Shown: positions 1 through 9,503, counted from the stretch's first letter. The stretch is DNA of 64,000 nucleotides from Bifidobacterium mellis (GCF_000967265.1 NZ_KQ033885.1:62001-126000), one strand, 5' to 3'. Program-made: numbers and translations. Notes: generated by a model from the letters alone, not told the origin.

Positions 1-17
1 AGGGGTGTGGGCGAAAG

Positions 18-857
18 TCAGGCGGTCGGATCTTCCTGCCCCCTGAAGGTCCGCTTGATCCAGGCGGTAGCGAGATGGGGCCAGATCTGTACGCAGGGTT
101 CGATTCCATTGGTGCCCTGCCAGGCGGTCTCTTCGGTCCCCAGGCCCAGACCGTGGCCTCCATGGGGGAAGAGGTGGGCTTCCACGCTGACCCCGGCCTG
201 CTTGCATGCTTCTACCAGCATGAGGGTGTTCTCCGGAGGGACCAGACCATCCTCCATGGTGTGCCAGACGAATACGGGCGGGGTCTTGCTGTCTATGTGC
301 TTCTCGATGGAGACCGCCTCCAGGGCTGCCGGGTCCTCCTTCTTGTCGCCCAGGAGGTGGTCGATGCTCCCGCGGTGGGCGAGGGGGCCGGAGGTGATGA
401 CCGGATAGCCCAGCATCAGGCCGTCGGGGCGGACGCCATCGGGGTCATAGCCGTGGGCCCTGAGGTCCTGGTCACCGGCGGTCGTGGCCAGGTTGGCCGC
501 CAGGTGGCCACCGGCTGAGAAGCCCATGATACTGATGGCCTTGGGGTCCACGTGCCACTGGTCGGCGTGCTCACGGATGCGCTTCATGGCTTCGGCCGCC
601 TCGACCAGGGCTGTCGGGTACACGGAGGGCCAGCAGGAATAGCGCAGGACGAAGGCATTGCAACCAGCCGCCAGGAACTGTACGGCGATGGGTTCGGCCT
701 CCCTGTCGGAGGTCATCTCATAGCCACCCCCAGGGATGACCAGGACCGATGGGCGGGCCCGGTCCGGCACTACCTCCTCGCTGTTGTCCAGGCTGTAGCC
801 GACGAACTTGGCCCGGCTGCCGTCGATCCCCTCGATCTCCTGTTCAAAATACTGCAT
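18..857 (-). CDS. Alpha/beta hydrolase, acetyl-esterase-like
   Basis: A 279-residue cytoplasmic serine hydrolase of the BD-FAE/acetyl esterase type; no signal peptide is visible. The oxyanion-hole segment PGGGYE is at about 42-47, the nucleophile elbow GFSAGG at 112-117 (Ser114), and Asp202 and His234 are plausible triad partners. The start has a GAGGA ribosome site. It lies 76 bases downstream of the GH94 phosphorylase gene on the same strand, so the two are probably co-transcribed. That context suggests removal of acyl (acetyl) groups from imported oligosaccharides before phosphorolysis. The family is clear; the substrate is inferred from neighbours only. Confidence 0.82.
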   Translation of the reverse strand: MQYFEQEIEGIDGSRAKFVGYSLDNSEEVVPDRARPSVLVIPGGGYEMTSDREAEPIAVQFLAAGCNAFVLRYSCWPSVYPTALVEAAEAMKRIREHADQWHVDPKAISIMGFSAGGHLAANLATTAGDQDLRAHGYDPDGVRPDGLMLGYPVITSGPLAHRGSIDHLLGDKKEDPAALEAVSIEKHIDSKTPPVFVWHTMEDGLVPPENTLMLVEACKQAGVSVEAHLFPHGGHGLGLGTEETAWQGTNGIEPCVQIWPHLATAWIKRTFRGQEDPTA

Positions 858-933
858 CTGCTCTCATCCTCTTCGATAGTTAGGGCCCTCAGGCCATGGC
901 TCATTGTAAATCACCGGATGACCCAGTGTCATC

Positions 934-3435
934 TCAGAAGGTCACGGTCACGTCCACGGGATTCTCGCTGGTCTGGGGCGGTACCATCCCGCCACTCAGT
1001 TCGTGGCCGTCCAGGCTGACCGAACGCCTCCCGGTCCGCTTCATGGAAATCCGATAGGTGACCCCCCTCCAGGTCCTGCCGACGGTCAGTTCGTTGAATT
1101 CGGCGGGCAGGTGGGGTTCGATAGCCAGCCCGTCCAAGGTGGGCCTGACCCCCAGCAAGTACTGGGAGACATCCACGAAGGACCAGGCGGCCGTGCCTGT
1201 CAGCCATGAGTTCTTTCCCTCGCCGGGGGTGGGGGACTCAGGACCGGCCACCATCTGGCAGTAGACGTAGGGCTCCACCTTGCGGATGTCGGACTTCTCC
1301 TCCAGGTAAGCCGGGCAGGTGCGCCTGTAGACCGCGAAGGCCTCCTCGTCATCGCCGACCATGGCATTGGCTATGGAGATCCAGGGGTTGACGTGGCAGA
1401 AGATGCCGCCGTTCTCCTTGTACCCCCTGGGATAGGAGGAGATCTCGCCCAGTTCGATCCGGTAGGTGGAATAGGCGGGGGCCAGGATGGCCGTTCCCCA
1501 GGAGGAGGTCAGCCTCTCCTTGACCGAGGTCAGGGCCTGTCGGGCCTTGCCGTCCTCGAGACCGATACCGGCCATCACACACATCCCCTGGGGTTCGATG
1601 TAGATCTGTCCCTCGGTGTCGGCGTGGGAGCCGACAGGACGGGAGTAAGCGTCGTAGGCCCTGACGAACCACTGGCCGTCCCATCCGGCCTCCTCCACGG
1701 CATGGGTCATCTCCTCGATGGCCTGGTGGACCGAGGCGGTCTCCTGGGCCACAGCCTCCCTGCCCATCCCGCAATCCGTCCCGTAATGGTCCAGGATGTC
1801 GGCGTAATGGCCGGCGTAGAGGACGAACATGCCTCCGATCAGGACCGACTCAGCCACACCTGTGTCATTGTTTTCGATGGTCTGGAAACTCTCTCCCGGG
1901 GTATCGGAGAAGCAGTTGAGGTCAAGGCAGTCGTTCCAGTCGGCCCGTCCGATCAGGGGAAGGTCATGTGGGCCCAGGTGGTTCATCGTGAACCCGACCG
2001 ACCGGCGCAGGTGCTCCAGGAGGGGCTCCTCGGTCCCTTCCACATTGTTGAAGGGGACGGGCTCCTCCAGGATGGAGGAATCCCCGGTCTCGGCCAGGTA
2101 GGCGTAAGTACCGGCCACCAGCCAGAGGGGGTCGTCGTTGAAGCCACCGCCGATGTCGGCGTTCCCCCGCTTGGTCAGGGGTTGGTACTGATGCCAGGCC
2201 GACCCGTCCTCCAGCTGGGTTGAGGCGATGTCGATGATGCGTTGACGGGCGCGGTCGGGGATCAGGTGGACAAAGCCCAGGAGGTCCTGGTTGGAGTCGC
2301 GGAAGCCCATTCCCCTCCCCGTGCCTGACTCGAAATAGGAGGCCGAGCGCGAGAGGTTGAAGGTGACCATGCACTGGTACTGGTGCCAGATGTTGACCAT
2401 CCGGTCCAAGCGAGGGTCGCCGCTGTCCAGGGTGAACCGGCCCAGAAGGTCGGTCCAGTAGGCCTTGAGATCGGCGAAGGCCTGGTCGACCTGGTCGTCC
2501 CTCCTGAAGCGGTCGAAGAGGGCGTGCGCGGGCTTCTTGTTGATGATTCCCACCTTGGAAGGGTCATCGGGGTTCTCCCACTTGTCTTCCTTGGGCAGCT
2601 GGATATAGCCCAGGATGAATACCAGGCTCTCCTCCTGGCCGGGGTCCAGGGACAGCCGGACCCTGTTGGCGGCTATGGGGAACCAGCCGTGGGCCGTGGA
2701 GTTGCGGGCCCTGCCCTCGGTGATGGTCTGGGGGGTGTCCCAGCCGTTGAACCGGCCCAGGAACTCGTCCCGGCTGGTGTCGAACCCGCAGGTGGGCCGG
2801 TTGACCCCGAAGAAGGCGTAATGGTTCCGGCGTTCCTTGTACTCGGTCTTGTGGTAGAGAAGGGTGGCTTCCGATCCCTGCTCTACTTCCACCTCGCCCG
2901 TAGACAGGTTGCGCTGGAAGTTGCTGGAGTCGTCCACGGCGTTCCACAGGCACCACTCCACGCAACCGGTCACATCCAGGAGGATGGGGGAGTCGGTGGT
3001 GTTCCTGATTCTCAGACGGTTGATTTCGGCATCGGCATCCACGGGAACGAAGGCGGTCATGACCGTATCGATCCCCTTGTAGGAGGATTCGAAGATGGTG
3101 TATCCGGTCCCCTGGCGGCAGCTGTACCGGTCAAGGCGGGTCCTGGAGGGCAGGAAGGTGGGCGACCAGGTGGCCAGGGGGGCGGACTCTGGGTTGTCCC
3201 GATCCATAAGGCTCAGGTAGTAGTTGCGGCTGCCGTTGTCGGCAGGTACCCCGTTGTAGCGGTAGCGGGTTATCCTCTGAAGCTTGGCGTCTTTATAGAA
3301 GGAATAACCGCCGCCCGTGTTGGAGATGAGGGAGAAGAAGTCCTGGTTGCCCAGATAGTTGATCCAGGGCAATGGGGTGGCGGGTGTGTCGATGACATAC
3401 TCTCTGGCTGCGTCGTCAAAATGACCGTATTGCAT
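934..3435 (-). CDS. GH94 cellobiose-type phosphorylase
   Basis: An 833-residue glycoside hydrolase family 94 enzyme, expected to split a beta-linked glucose disaccharide with phosphate to alpha-glucose 1-phosphate plus a sugar. The N-terminus (MQYGHFDD, then TPLPWINYLGN and GGGYSFYKD) is typical of cellobiose phosphorylases. The catalytic acid is the Asp of WNDCL at about 502. An upstream in-frame start at 3534 exists, but the start chosen here has an AGGGAGA ribosome site 5-7 bases away and the family N-terminus. No signal peptide, so cytoplasmic. With GH1 and an importer nearby it forms a beta-glucoside pathway. Cellobiose is the default substrate; laminaribiose, sophorose or cellodextrin cannot be excluded. 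Confidence 0.88.
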   Translation of the reverse strand: MQYGHFDDAAREYVIDTPATPLPWINYLGNQDFFSLISNTGGGYSFYKDAKLQRITRYRYNGVPADNGSRNYYLSLMDRDNPESAPLATWSPTFLPSRTRLDRYSCRQGTGYTIFESSYKGIDTVMTAFVPVDADAEINRLRIRNTTDSPILLDVTGCVEWCLWNAVDDSSNFQRNLSTGEVEVEQGSEATLLYHKTEYKERRNHYAFFGVNRPTCGFDTSRDEFLGRFNGWDTPQTITEGRARNSTAHGWFPIAANRVRLSLDPGQEESLVFILGYIQLPKEDKWENPDDPSKVGIINKKPAHALFDRFRRDDQVDQAFADLKAYWTDLLGRFTLDSGDPRLDRMVNIWHQYQCMVTFNLSRSASYFESGTGRGMGFRDSNQDLLGFVHLIPDRARQRIIDIASTQLEDGSAWHQYQPLTKRGNADIGGGFNDDPLWLVAGTYAYLAETGDSSILEEPVPFNNVEGTEEPLLEHLRRSVGFTMNHLGPHDLPLIGRADWNDCLDLNCFSDTPGESFQTIENNDTGVAESVLIGGMFVLYAGHYADILDHYGTDCGMGREAVAQETASVHQAIEEMTHAVEEAGWDGQWFVRAYDAYSRPVGSHADTEGQIYIEPQGMCVMAGIGLEDGKARQALTSVKERLTSSWGTAILAPAYSTYRIELGEISSYPRGYKENGGIFCHVNPWISIANAMVGDDEEAFAVYRRTCPAYLEEKSDIRKVEPYVYCQMVAGPESPTPGEGKNSWLTGTAAWSFVDVSQYLLGVRPTLDGLAIEPHLPAEFNELTVGRTWRGVTYRISMKRTGRRSVSLDGHELSGGMVPPQTSENPVDVTVTF

Positions 3436-3847
3436 GTTCTCCCTATCCTCAATGCGACCTTGGCCCAGCCTCGTCGGGTTGGGGCCAGGCGGGCAGGGCG
3501 CGGGCGACCCCTCCGGACTGTCCCGGGGCGTCACAACCCCTTGAAGGCAGCAGTGTCCTGTCGGAATAGCTGCCGGAATCGTACCCCGCTCCGGGAAGGA
3601 CAGCCAAGGCTTGCGACCCGCGTTTGTATTATCGTTTGACTAAGATGATAGCATTCATTGATAAACCTATAGATAAGCGTGTGCGGATTTCCTTAATGGT
3701 TGAATTCATACGGCGGCCAACAGATCCGAACTCCAACGATTGGGCATGTCGGAGCCGCCTGCAGTCATGATGGGGACCCGCAAGGGCGGGTGGCAACTCC
3801 AGGGACAGGGTCCCATCGCCCGCCAGGTGCCTGAGTAAAGGGGGTTC
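3436..3847. promoter_or_regulatory. Divergent promoter region of the beta-glucoside locus
   Basis: A 412-base gap between the divergent GH94 and TetR genes. The stretch 3625-3680 is clearly AT-rich against its GC-rich surroundings and should hold both promoters. On the minus strand it contains AACGATAATACAAA (about 3623-3636), which resembles AACGATAGATAAA in the importer promoter at 6566-6578. GATAAACCTATAGATAA (3659-3675) is also similar in composition. No convincing coding sequence is seen; the rest is GC-rich leader of the GH94 transcript. Confidence 0.5.
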
Positions 3848-4750
3848 ATGACTGGCGTAGAGGATTGGAACCAGTACCGGGCCGGCAGGAAGGTCACCGG
3901 ATCTGGTCCGATGGGCGGGTCCACTTTCTCGGAGAACCCCCGTGCCCGTCAGGTCTTCACCGGCAAGGGCTTCACCCGGCGTAAGCGGATGACCGCCGAT
4001 GAGCGCAGGGACCAGATTGTCAAGGCAGCCGTCAAGGTAATCGCCGTCAAGGGCTTTTGGGGGATGTCCCTGCAGGACGTGGCCGATCAGGTGGGCATCA
4101 CCGAGGCCGCTCTCTACCATTACATCGACTCCAAGAACGACCTGTTCAGCATGGTCATGGAGCAGGCCTATGACTCCCCTGAGGCCGACGAATTCATCTA
4201 CAAGACCTGTACGGGGACGGATGCGGATGGACACGACCTCCTCTTCTTCCCTCGATTCTGCGCCAACAACGTCATTTTCAATGCCCGCAGGCCGGAGATG
4301 GTCAAGCTCTTCTCCATCCTGAACGGGGAGGCCCTTAGCCCCTCGCACCCGGCCCACCGCTATTTCATAGGCCGCAACCAGAAGTTCTGGCAGACCATCA
4401 AGTCGCTGAACTGGTGCCTGCCCAGAGGGTACGACCTGGACCGCTTCCACCACATGTGGATGCTGTGCATGTCGGCCATGGATGGTCTGCAATACCGCTG
4501 GCTGGCTGACGGGTCAGCCGACCTGGTGGCCGAATGGCTCGCCTTCTCCGACGAGCTTTTCCCCCAGGAGAAGTGGCACGGGTTCATGGACCCTAGTGAC
4601 ATTGACCCGGATTCCGAAGTCTGCCTGGCTTCCTACGGCCTTATCACGGGTGGGGAGCAGGCGGTTCAGGACCGGCAGCTTCGTTCAGACGACCCCTGCG
4701 ATGGGACAACGGCTACCGAGGGCGTCCACCGGCCGGAGGAAAGCAAATGA
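3848..4750 (+). CDS. TetR-family transcriptional regulator
   Basis: A 300-residue regulator. The TetR DNA-binding domain runs from about 48 to 100, with the core SLQDVADQVGITEAALYHY followed by the typical SKNDLF. The C-terminal ligand domain is unlike any I recognise. The start at 3848 has an AAAGGGGG sequence close upstream; internal ATGs at 3911 and 3989 (immediately before the helix-turn-helix domain) are alternatives, and TetR proteins usually start only a few residues before that domain. It is 53 bases upstream of the GH1 gene and divergent from GH94, so it probably controls this locus. The ligand is unknown. Confidence 0.83.
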   Translation: MTGVEDWNQYRAGRKVTGSGPMGGSTFSENPRARQVFTGKGFTRRKRMTADERRDQIVKAAVKVIAVKGFWGMSLQDVADQVGITEAALYHYIDSKNDLFSMVMEQAYDSPEADEFIYKTCTGTDADGHDLLFFPRFCANNVIFNARRPEMVKLFSILNGEALSPSHPAHRYFIGRNQKFWQTIKSLNWCLPRGYDLDRFHHMWMLCMSAMDGLQYRWLADGSADLVAEWLAFSDELFPQEKWHGFMDPSDIDPDSEVCLASYGLITGGEQAVQDRQLRSDDPCDGTTATEGVHRPEESK

Positions 4751-4803
4751 CCGCAAGCGGGTAAAGCGCTACGGACATGAAAGCAACGAAAGAGAGGATT
4801 GGC

Positions 4804-6243
4804 ATGGGCCAAGAGAGTAAGTTCATCTTCCCGTCCGACTTCACCTGGGGAACGGCCACGGCTGCCTTCCAGGTGGAAGGGGCGGCACATGAGGACGGCA
4901 GGACGGATTCCATCTGGGACACATATTGTGCCCGGCCGGGCGTGGTTGTCGACGGGTCCAACGGTGATGTGGCCTGCGATCAGTATCACCGCTATCCGCA
5001 GGACATAGCCCTGATGAAGCAGATGGGTGTTGGCGCCTACCGCATGTCCATATCCTGGTCCCGCATTTTCCCCATGGCCGGTGGTCCGGTGAACCAGGCC
5101 GGGCTGGACCACTACCTTAGGGTCCTTGATATGCTGCGCGACAATGAGATCAGGCCCATCGTCACCCTATACCACTGGGACCTTCCCCAGTACCTACAGG
5201 ATGCAGGTGGCTGGCCCAGCAGGGACACGGCCCTCCGCTTCGGCGACTACGCCTCCGCCCTGGCCGCTTCCTTCGGCGACCGAGTGGACACCTGGACCAC
5301 CTTGAATGAGCCCTGGTGCGCGGCCTATTTGGGTTATGGGAACGGGGTCCATGCCCCCGGCATCAAGGACTACGACCAGGCCCTGGCCGCCGTCCACCAC
5401 CTGAACCTGGCCCATGGACTGGCCTGCCAGGCCATCAGGGCCCAGGCCGGGCAGGATGCCCGGCTCTCGGTCACCCTCAACCTTCAGGTCACCCGGGCAG
5501 CCTCGGACAGCCCGGAGGACCTCGCCGCCAAGGAGAGGGCCGATCTCTTCGCCAATGAGGTCTTCCTGACCCCCATGCTGGAAGGTGCCTACCCGGAAGG
5601 TGTCAGTCAGGCGGCAAGGGGGGACACCGACTGGCGCTTCGTGCAGGACGGTGACCTGGAGACCATCCATCAGCCCATTGACGTCCTGGGACTGAACTAC
5701 TACGCCACCACCTATGTGAAGGCCAGGAGGGCTGATGACGGATCCGCCGATGCCGCGGTTGGCCCCGAGGGCCAGCTGGTCGATCGCCATGCCAACGCCA
5801 TGCCGGCCCAGGAGGGCGTGGAAGGGCAGGCCCCGCAGGGAGAGCTGACGGGGATGGGCTGGAATCAGGAACCCCAGGGTCTGACCGATTTGCTGGTCGA
5901 GCTGGGCCGACGTTACCCCGACATTGAACTCATGGTGACCGAGAACGGCTCCGCCTGGGATGACCAGGTCAGTCAGGATCCGGACGCGCCCGGTGGGAAG
6001 ATTGTTCACGACCCCAAGCGGGTGGCCTATCTGGAAGAGCATGTCAGGGCCGTGGCCAAGGCCATCCAGGTCGGGGCCAGGGTGACCGGCTACTTCGCCT
6101 GGTCCCTGCTGGACAACTTTGAGTGGGCCCTGGGCTATACCAAGCGCTTTGGGCTGATCAGGGTCGACTATGACACCCAGGAGCGGATCTGGAAGGATTC
6201 GGGAAGGCGATATTCCCGGATTGTTCAGGCCAATGCCATCTGA
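4804..6243 (+). CDS. GH1 beta-glucosidase
   Basis: A 479-residue cytoplasmic family GH1 enzyme that hydrolyses beta-glucosides with retention. It has the N-terminal FxWGTATAAFQVEGA signature, the acid/base motif TLNEP (Glu169) and the nucleophile motif VTENG (Glu380). The C-terminal WSLLDNFEWALGYTKRFG is the conserved aglycone-site block. The start at 4804 has an AGAGGA ribosome site five bases away; an ATG at 4777 lacks one. It follows the TetR gene and precedes the importer genes. The last 98 bases have a partial copy at 11976-12073, of which the first 55 bases are identical. Confidence 0.93.
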   Translation: MGQESKFIFPSDFTWGTATAAFQVEGAAHEDGRTDSIWDTYCARPGVVVDGSNGDVACDQYHRYPQDIALMKQMGVGAYRMSISWSRIFPMAGGPVNQAGLDHYLRVLDMLRDNEIRPIVTLYHWDLPQYLQDAGGWPSRDTALRFGDYASALAASFGDRVDTWTTLNEPWCAAYLGYGNGVHAPGIKDYDQALAAVHHLNLAHGLACQAIRAQAGQDARLSVTLNLQVTRAASDSPEDLAAKERADLFANEVFLTPMLEGAYPEGVSQAARGDTDWRFVQDGDLETIHQPIDVLGLNYYATTYVKARRADDGSADAAVGPEGQLVDRHANAMPAQEGVEGQAPQGELTGMGWNQEPQGLTDLLVELGRRYPDIELMVTENGSAWDDQVSQDPDAPGGKIVHDPKRVAYLEEHVRAVAKAIQVGARVTGYFAWSLLDNFEWALGYTKRFGLIRVDYDTQERIWKDSGRRYSRIVQANAI

Positions 6244-6335
6244 AAGGGCTCTGACATCGATTGGTCTGCAGTCGGCAACGGCTCCGCATGCGATCTGTGG
6301 GCCGCACCACCGACCCTGAACATGTAATCAGGTTG

Positions 6336-6380
6336 ATCATGCGGGCAGGGGGAGGGGGTGACCCTCCCCGCTGGCATGAT
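6336..6380 (+). terminator. Hairpin downstream of the GH1 gene
   Basis: GGGGAGGG (6349-6356) pairs exactly with CCCTCCCC (6362-6369) over a five-base loop. The outer arms ATCATGC (6336-6342) and GCATGAT (6374-6380) pair as well, separated by a short internal bulge. There is only a weak T run afterwards. It probably ends the TetR-GH1 transcript. The rest of the 432-base gap 6244-6675 holds an 8-G run (6485-6492) and the importer promoter, and no gene that I can support. Confidence 0.55.
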
Positions 6381-6551
6381 TGATGTTTCCGGATTTCCGG
6401 GCCCCTCATATCTAGCTTGGCCACCACATGTGAATTCAGAGCCTGTAAGGAATCGGTAGGGCCGTCCATGGGGAAGTAAGAGGAGGGGGGGGCAGGACGA
6501 TGAGGCCCAGGATCAATCACGTACCAGCGTCGATAGGTGATTAGGACTGCA

Positions 6552-6580
6552 TTGACATTTTTTACAACGATAGATAAACT
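6552..6580 (+). promoter_or_regulatory. Promoter and operator of the beta-glucoside importer
   Basis: A consensus -35 TTGACA (6552-6557) and a -10 TAAACT (6575-6580) are separated by 17 bases. The spacer carries TTTACAACGATAGATAAA (6561-6578), an imperfect palindrome with a central CG. This is the layout expected when a repressor blocks RNA polymerase. The sequence is related to the operators of the arabinan island (core AwCGTT), which suggests a LacI-type protein rather than the local TetR regulator. Confidence 0.65.
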
Positions 6581-6675
6581 TGTGTTGTCATGACGGCACA
6601 GTTGCCGGCTGTGGATTCCCCCAGGTTCAAGGATTGAGCCGGATGGGAGCGAAACTAGTCATAGAAGGGCTGAGC

Positions 6676-7690
6676 ATGAACGGAACCGATGCAGAAGTCG
6701 ACCGTCAGGTCAAGACTTCCGGTAAAACCGCGCGCCTCGCCTCCTCCAAACCCGCCAAGGCACATAAGGTCCTTTCGTCGCGGGGGGGGGGGGTATAAAT
6801 CTTCCCTGAAGCGCTGTTGGCCCTTATGGGTCATGGTGCTTCCAGCCATGCTGTTCGTGGCCGTATTCAACTACGGCCCTATGTACGGCATTCAACTGGC
6901 GTTCAGGAAGTATGATTTTACCAAGGGCCTCACCGGAGGCGACTGGGTGGGCTTCCAGTATTTCAAGCAGTTCTTCGCCTCACCTATGTTCAAGCCCCTC
7001 ATGGTTAACACGATCAGGATCAGTCTGTGGACTCTGGTCATGGGCTTCATCGCCCCCATCATCCTGGCTCTCCTGATCAATCAGATCCATTCCACCAAGG
7101 TCAAGAGCTTCGTACAGACCATCACCTACATGCCGCACTTCATATCTACGGTGGTGATTGTGGCCATGATCAACCTCTTCCTTACCCCCTCCACTGGTCT
7201 GCTCACCCGTTTCCTTGCCTTCCTCCACATCGACAACGCCAACTTCATGGGCAATCCCAGCACCTTTACGCCCATCTACTGGATCAGCGAGGTCTGGCAG
7301 CATATGGGCTGGAACTCGATTATCTACCTGGCCGCCCTCAGTTCGGTCGACGTGGCCCTCTACGAGGCAGCCAAGATGGACGGGGCAGGCCGTTTTCAGC
7401 TTATTCGTTACATCGATATACCCGCCATTATGCCCACGGCCGGCGTCCTCCTGATCCTGAACATGGGCGGTGTGCTCAACGTAGGCTTCGAAAAGGTCTT
7501 CCTTATGCAGAACACCCTGAACCTGCCAGCCTCCGAGGTTATATCGACATACACCTACAAGATCGGCATCCTGCAGAATCAATTCTCGTATTCCACAGCC
7601 ATCGGCCTGTTCAACATGCTCATCAACTTCGTCTTCCTGGTCATCGCCAATCAGATCTCCAGGAGGGTGTCCCACACCGGCATCTTCTGA
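6676..7690 (+). CDS. Sugar ABC importer permease (LplB type), out of frame at a 12-G tract
   Basis: Inner-membrane permease of a carbohydrate ABC importer, with about six membrane segments from WPLWVMVLP onward and an EAA loop near EAAKMDGAGRF that would contact the ATPase. The natural start seems to be ATG 6676, with AAGG seven bases upstream and a hydrophilic N-terminus. That frame enters a run of 12 G (6782-6793) and stops at TAA six bases later. Loss of one G (11) would join it to the permease frame and give 337 residues. As written, the permease frame can begin only at ATG 6689, which lacks a ribosome site. It may be phase-variable or a homopolymer sequencing error. Confidence 0.8.
6782..6793 (+). 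repeat. Poly-G tract (12 G) within the 5' end of the permease gene
   Basis: Twelve consecutive G, flanked by C and TATAAA. The reading frame of the downstream permease depends on the length of this tract: 11 or 14 G would fuse it to the upstream start at 6676, while 12 G does not. Tracts of this length are prone to slipped-strand mispairing and also to sequencing error. Confidence 0.95.
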
Positions 7691-7709
7691 GGGGGAGGAA
7701 GACAACAAA

Positions 7710-8648
7710 ATGGAAAACACGCAAGACATGGCACGCTCCGGGGCCCGCAGGGTCAGACGGCTTATCGGGGGGAAGACGCTGGGAGACTGGCTGGCTGACC
7801 TGATCATCGTCCTCATCCTGCTGCTGATAGTGGCCTCCATCCTCTACCCAATCTGGTTCATCATCATCGCTTCGGTCTCTGATCAGACCCTGGTCAACAC
7901 AGGCCAGGTCACCTGGATTCCCAAGGGCATTTCGGCCTACGGCTTCCAGCAGATTCTCGGGGATGACAGGATCTGGAACGGCTACCGGAATACGTTGATC
8001 TACACTGTGGCAGGCACCGTCTTGAACCTGGTGGTCACCATGCCGGCGGCCTTCGCCCTCTCCCGGCCCGAGTTCAAGTGGCGCCGCCTGATCATGCTCT
8101 TCTTCACGATTACCATGTTCGTCAACGGCGGTCTGATCCCGACCTACCTCCTTTACAAACAGCTTGGTCTCCTGGACTCCTGGGCGGTCTTCGTCATTCC
8201 CCAGGCCCTGAATGTCTACAACCTGATCATTGCCCGGTCCTTCTTCGAGAGCTCCATCCCCGAGGACCTCCACGATGCCGCTCAGATCGACGGGGTGGGG
8301 TACTTCCGCTACTTTACGCGGATCGTCATCCCCCTGAGTTCCGCCATCATCGCCGTCATCGGCCTGTATTACCTGGTGCAGCACTGGAATGACTTCTTCA
8401 CCGGCTTGGTCTACATACGCACCTACGACAAGCAACCCCTGCAGATCGTCCTGCGTGACATCCTCCTGTCCAACCAGGCTTTCCAGGGGGGGTCGGGCTC
8501 GACGGCCGGTGCCGGATACGGGCAGGAGTTCGCTGACCAGATCAAATACGGGGTGATCATCGTCTCCACCCTCCCTCTCCTGGTCATCTACCCCTTCATA
8601 CAGAAGTACTTCAACAAGGGGGTCATGATTGGGGCGATCAAAGGCTGA
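7710..8648 (+). CDS. Sugar ABC importer permease (LplC/YtcP type)
   Basis: A 312-residue inner-membrane permease, partner of the preceding LplB-type subunit, 19 bases downstream of it with a GGGGGAGG ribosome site. The first membrane segment (about 28-50) is followed by the family's NTLIYTVAG and SRPEFKWRR regions; the EAA-type loop is DAAQIDGVGYFRYF. The C-terminus IQKYFNKGVMIGAIKG is characteristic of this subfamily. No ATPase gene is in this locus, so a shared MsmK-like ATPase elsewhere is expected. The substrate is probably a beta-glucoside, judging from GH94 and GH1 nearby. Confidence 0.9.
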   Translation: MENTQDMARSGARRVRRLIGGKTLGDWLADLIIVLILLLIVASILYPIWFIIIASVSDQTLVNTGQVTWIPKGISAYGFQQILGDDRIWNGYRNTLIYTVAGTVLNLVVTMPAAFALSRPEFKWRRLIMLFFTITMFVNGGLIPTYLLYKQLGLLDSWAVFVIPQALNVYNLIIARSFFESSIPEDLHDAAQIDGVGYFRYFTRIVIPLSSAIIAVIGLYYLVQHWNDFFTGLVYIRTYDKQPLQIVLRDILLSNQAFQGGSGSTAGAGYGQEFADQIKYGVIIVSTLPLLVIYPFIQKYFNKGVMIGAIKG

Positions 8649-8735
8649 CCGCACCGGACCGTCCTACTGACGGGGAGCAAAGACAGGTCGGATATGGGCC
8701 GGACAGCCATGGCTGTACCCGGGAAAGGAGGAAGC

Positions 8736-9407
8736 ATGCAAAGATTCGCCCTCGGATACGAGCAGGCGGCCCGCTTGGTCCTGGTGGCCTTCATCACCAA
8801 CCTGGCCCTGCTGGCACACACCATCATGGGGCTTGTCCTGGTAGGCTTCTTCCCCTCCCTGGCAGCGACCTGCGGGGTTTTCAGAAGGTGGCTGACAGAC
8901 GAGGACAGGGAGTGGGGGATCGCTCAGACCTGGCGGACCTTCCACCGTCTGTGGAAGAAGGAGCTCAGGGGGGCCAACATTTTCGGCTGGGCACAGGCGG
9001 CCATCTGGGCCCTCCTGCTGGGGGATTATTGGATCGTCAACTTTCATCGGACCGGTAGGGTCGGGGTTTTCGTCTCCGGCATCCTCTTCTGCCTCATGGT
9101 CTTCATGATTCTGGCCACTGCCCTGTCCTGGGTCCTATTCGCCCTCTACGACCAGGGGGTCGGTTGGATTCTGGTCAGGTCGGTCCAGATGGTTCTGGCG
9201 CGTCCCTGGATGAGTGTGGTCCTGGCTTTCGGTCTGGCCCTTATGGCCTTTGCCTGCTGGTCCTGGCCCGGCCTGGCCGTAGTCTTCGGGCCTGTCCTGC
9301 CCTGCCTCCTGTCGTCGTCGGCGGTCTGGTTCTACGGCAGGCTCGACGGTTTTTCCGTCCGGATGCGCCGGGGCGCACAGGGCGAGATGGCAACGAAAGG
9401 AGAGTGA
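8736..9407 (+). CDS. YesL-like (DUF624) membrane protein
   Basis: A 223-residue integral membrane protein with four to five hydrophobic segments and the YesL-family pattern: an early FxxNLALLxHTIMGLVLVGFFP region, then FRRWLTDEDREWGIAQTWRTFHRLWKKEL. The start at 8736 has a near-perfect AAAGGAGG ribosome site; the longer frame from 8694 has none. DUF624 proteins often sit beside LplB/LplC/LipO importers, as here, between the permeases and the binding protein. The biochemical role is not established; a part in sugar uptake is inferred from context. Confidence 0.78.
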   Translation: MQRFALGYEQAARLVLVAFITNLALLAHTIMGLVLVGFFPSLAATCGVFRRWLTDEDREWGIAQTWRTFHRLWKKELRGANIFGWAQAAIWALLLGDYWIVNFHRTGRVGVFVSGILFCLMVFMILATALSWVLFALYDQGVGWILVRSVQMVLARPWMSVVLAFGLALMAFACWSWPGLAVVFGPVLPCLLSSSAVWFYGRLDGFSVRMRRGAQGEMATKGE

Positions 9408-9503
9408 CGGATCCGTCATTAAGTATACCGCCTGGACCGGTGCGATCGGCGCATGGGCCCGGGGTAAGCAGAGAAGTTCACTGTCGAACAGGAGGAGCGA
9501 ATC

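Noticed and set aside
2383-3639. Long plus-strand frame of 418 codons opposite GH94
   Set aside because: It is antisense to a clear GH94 gene, has Gly/Val-rich low-quality translation and no ribosome site; a GC-rich shadow.
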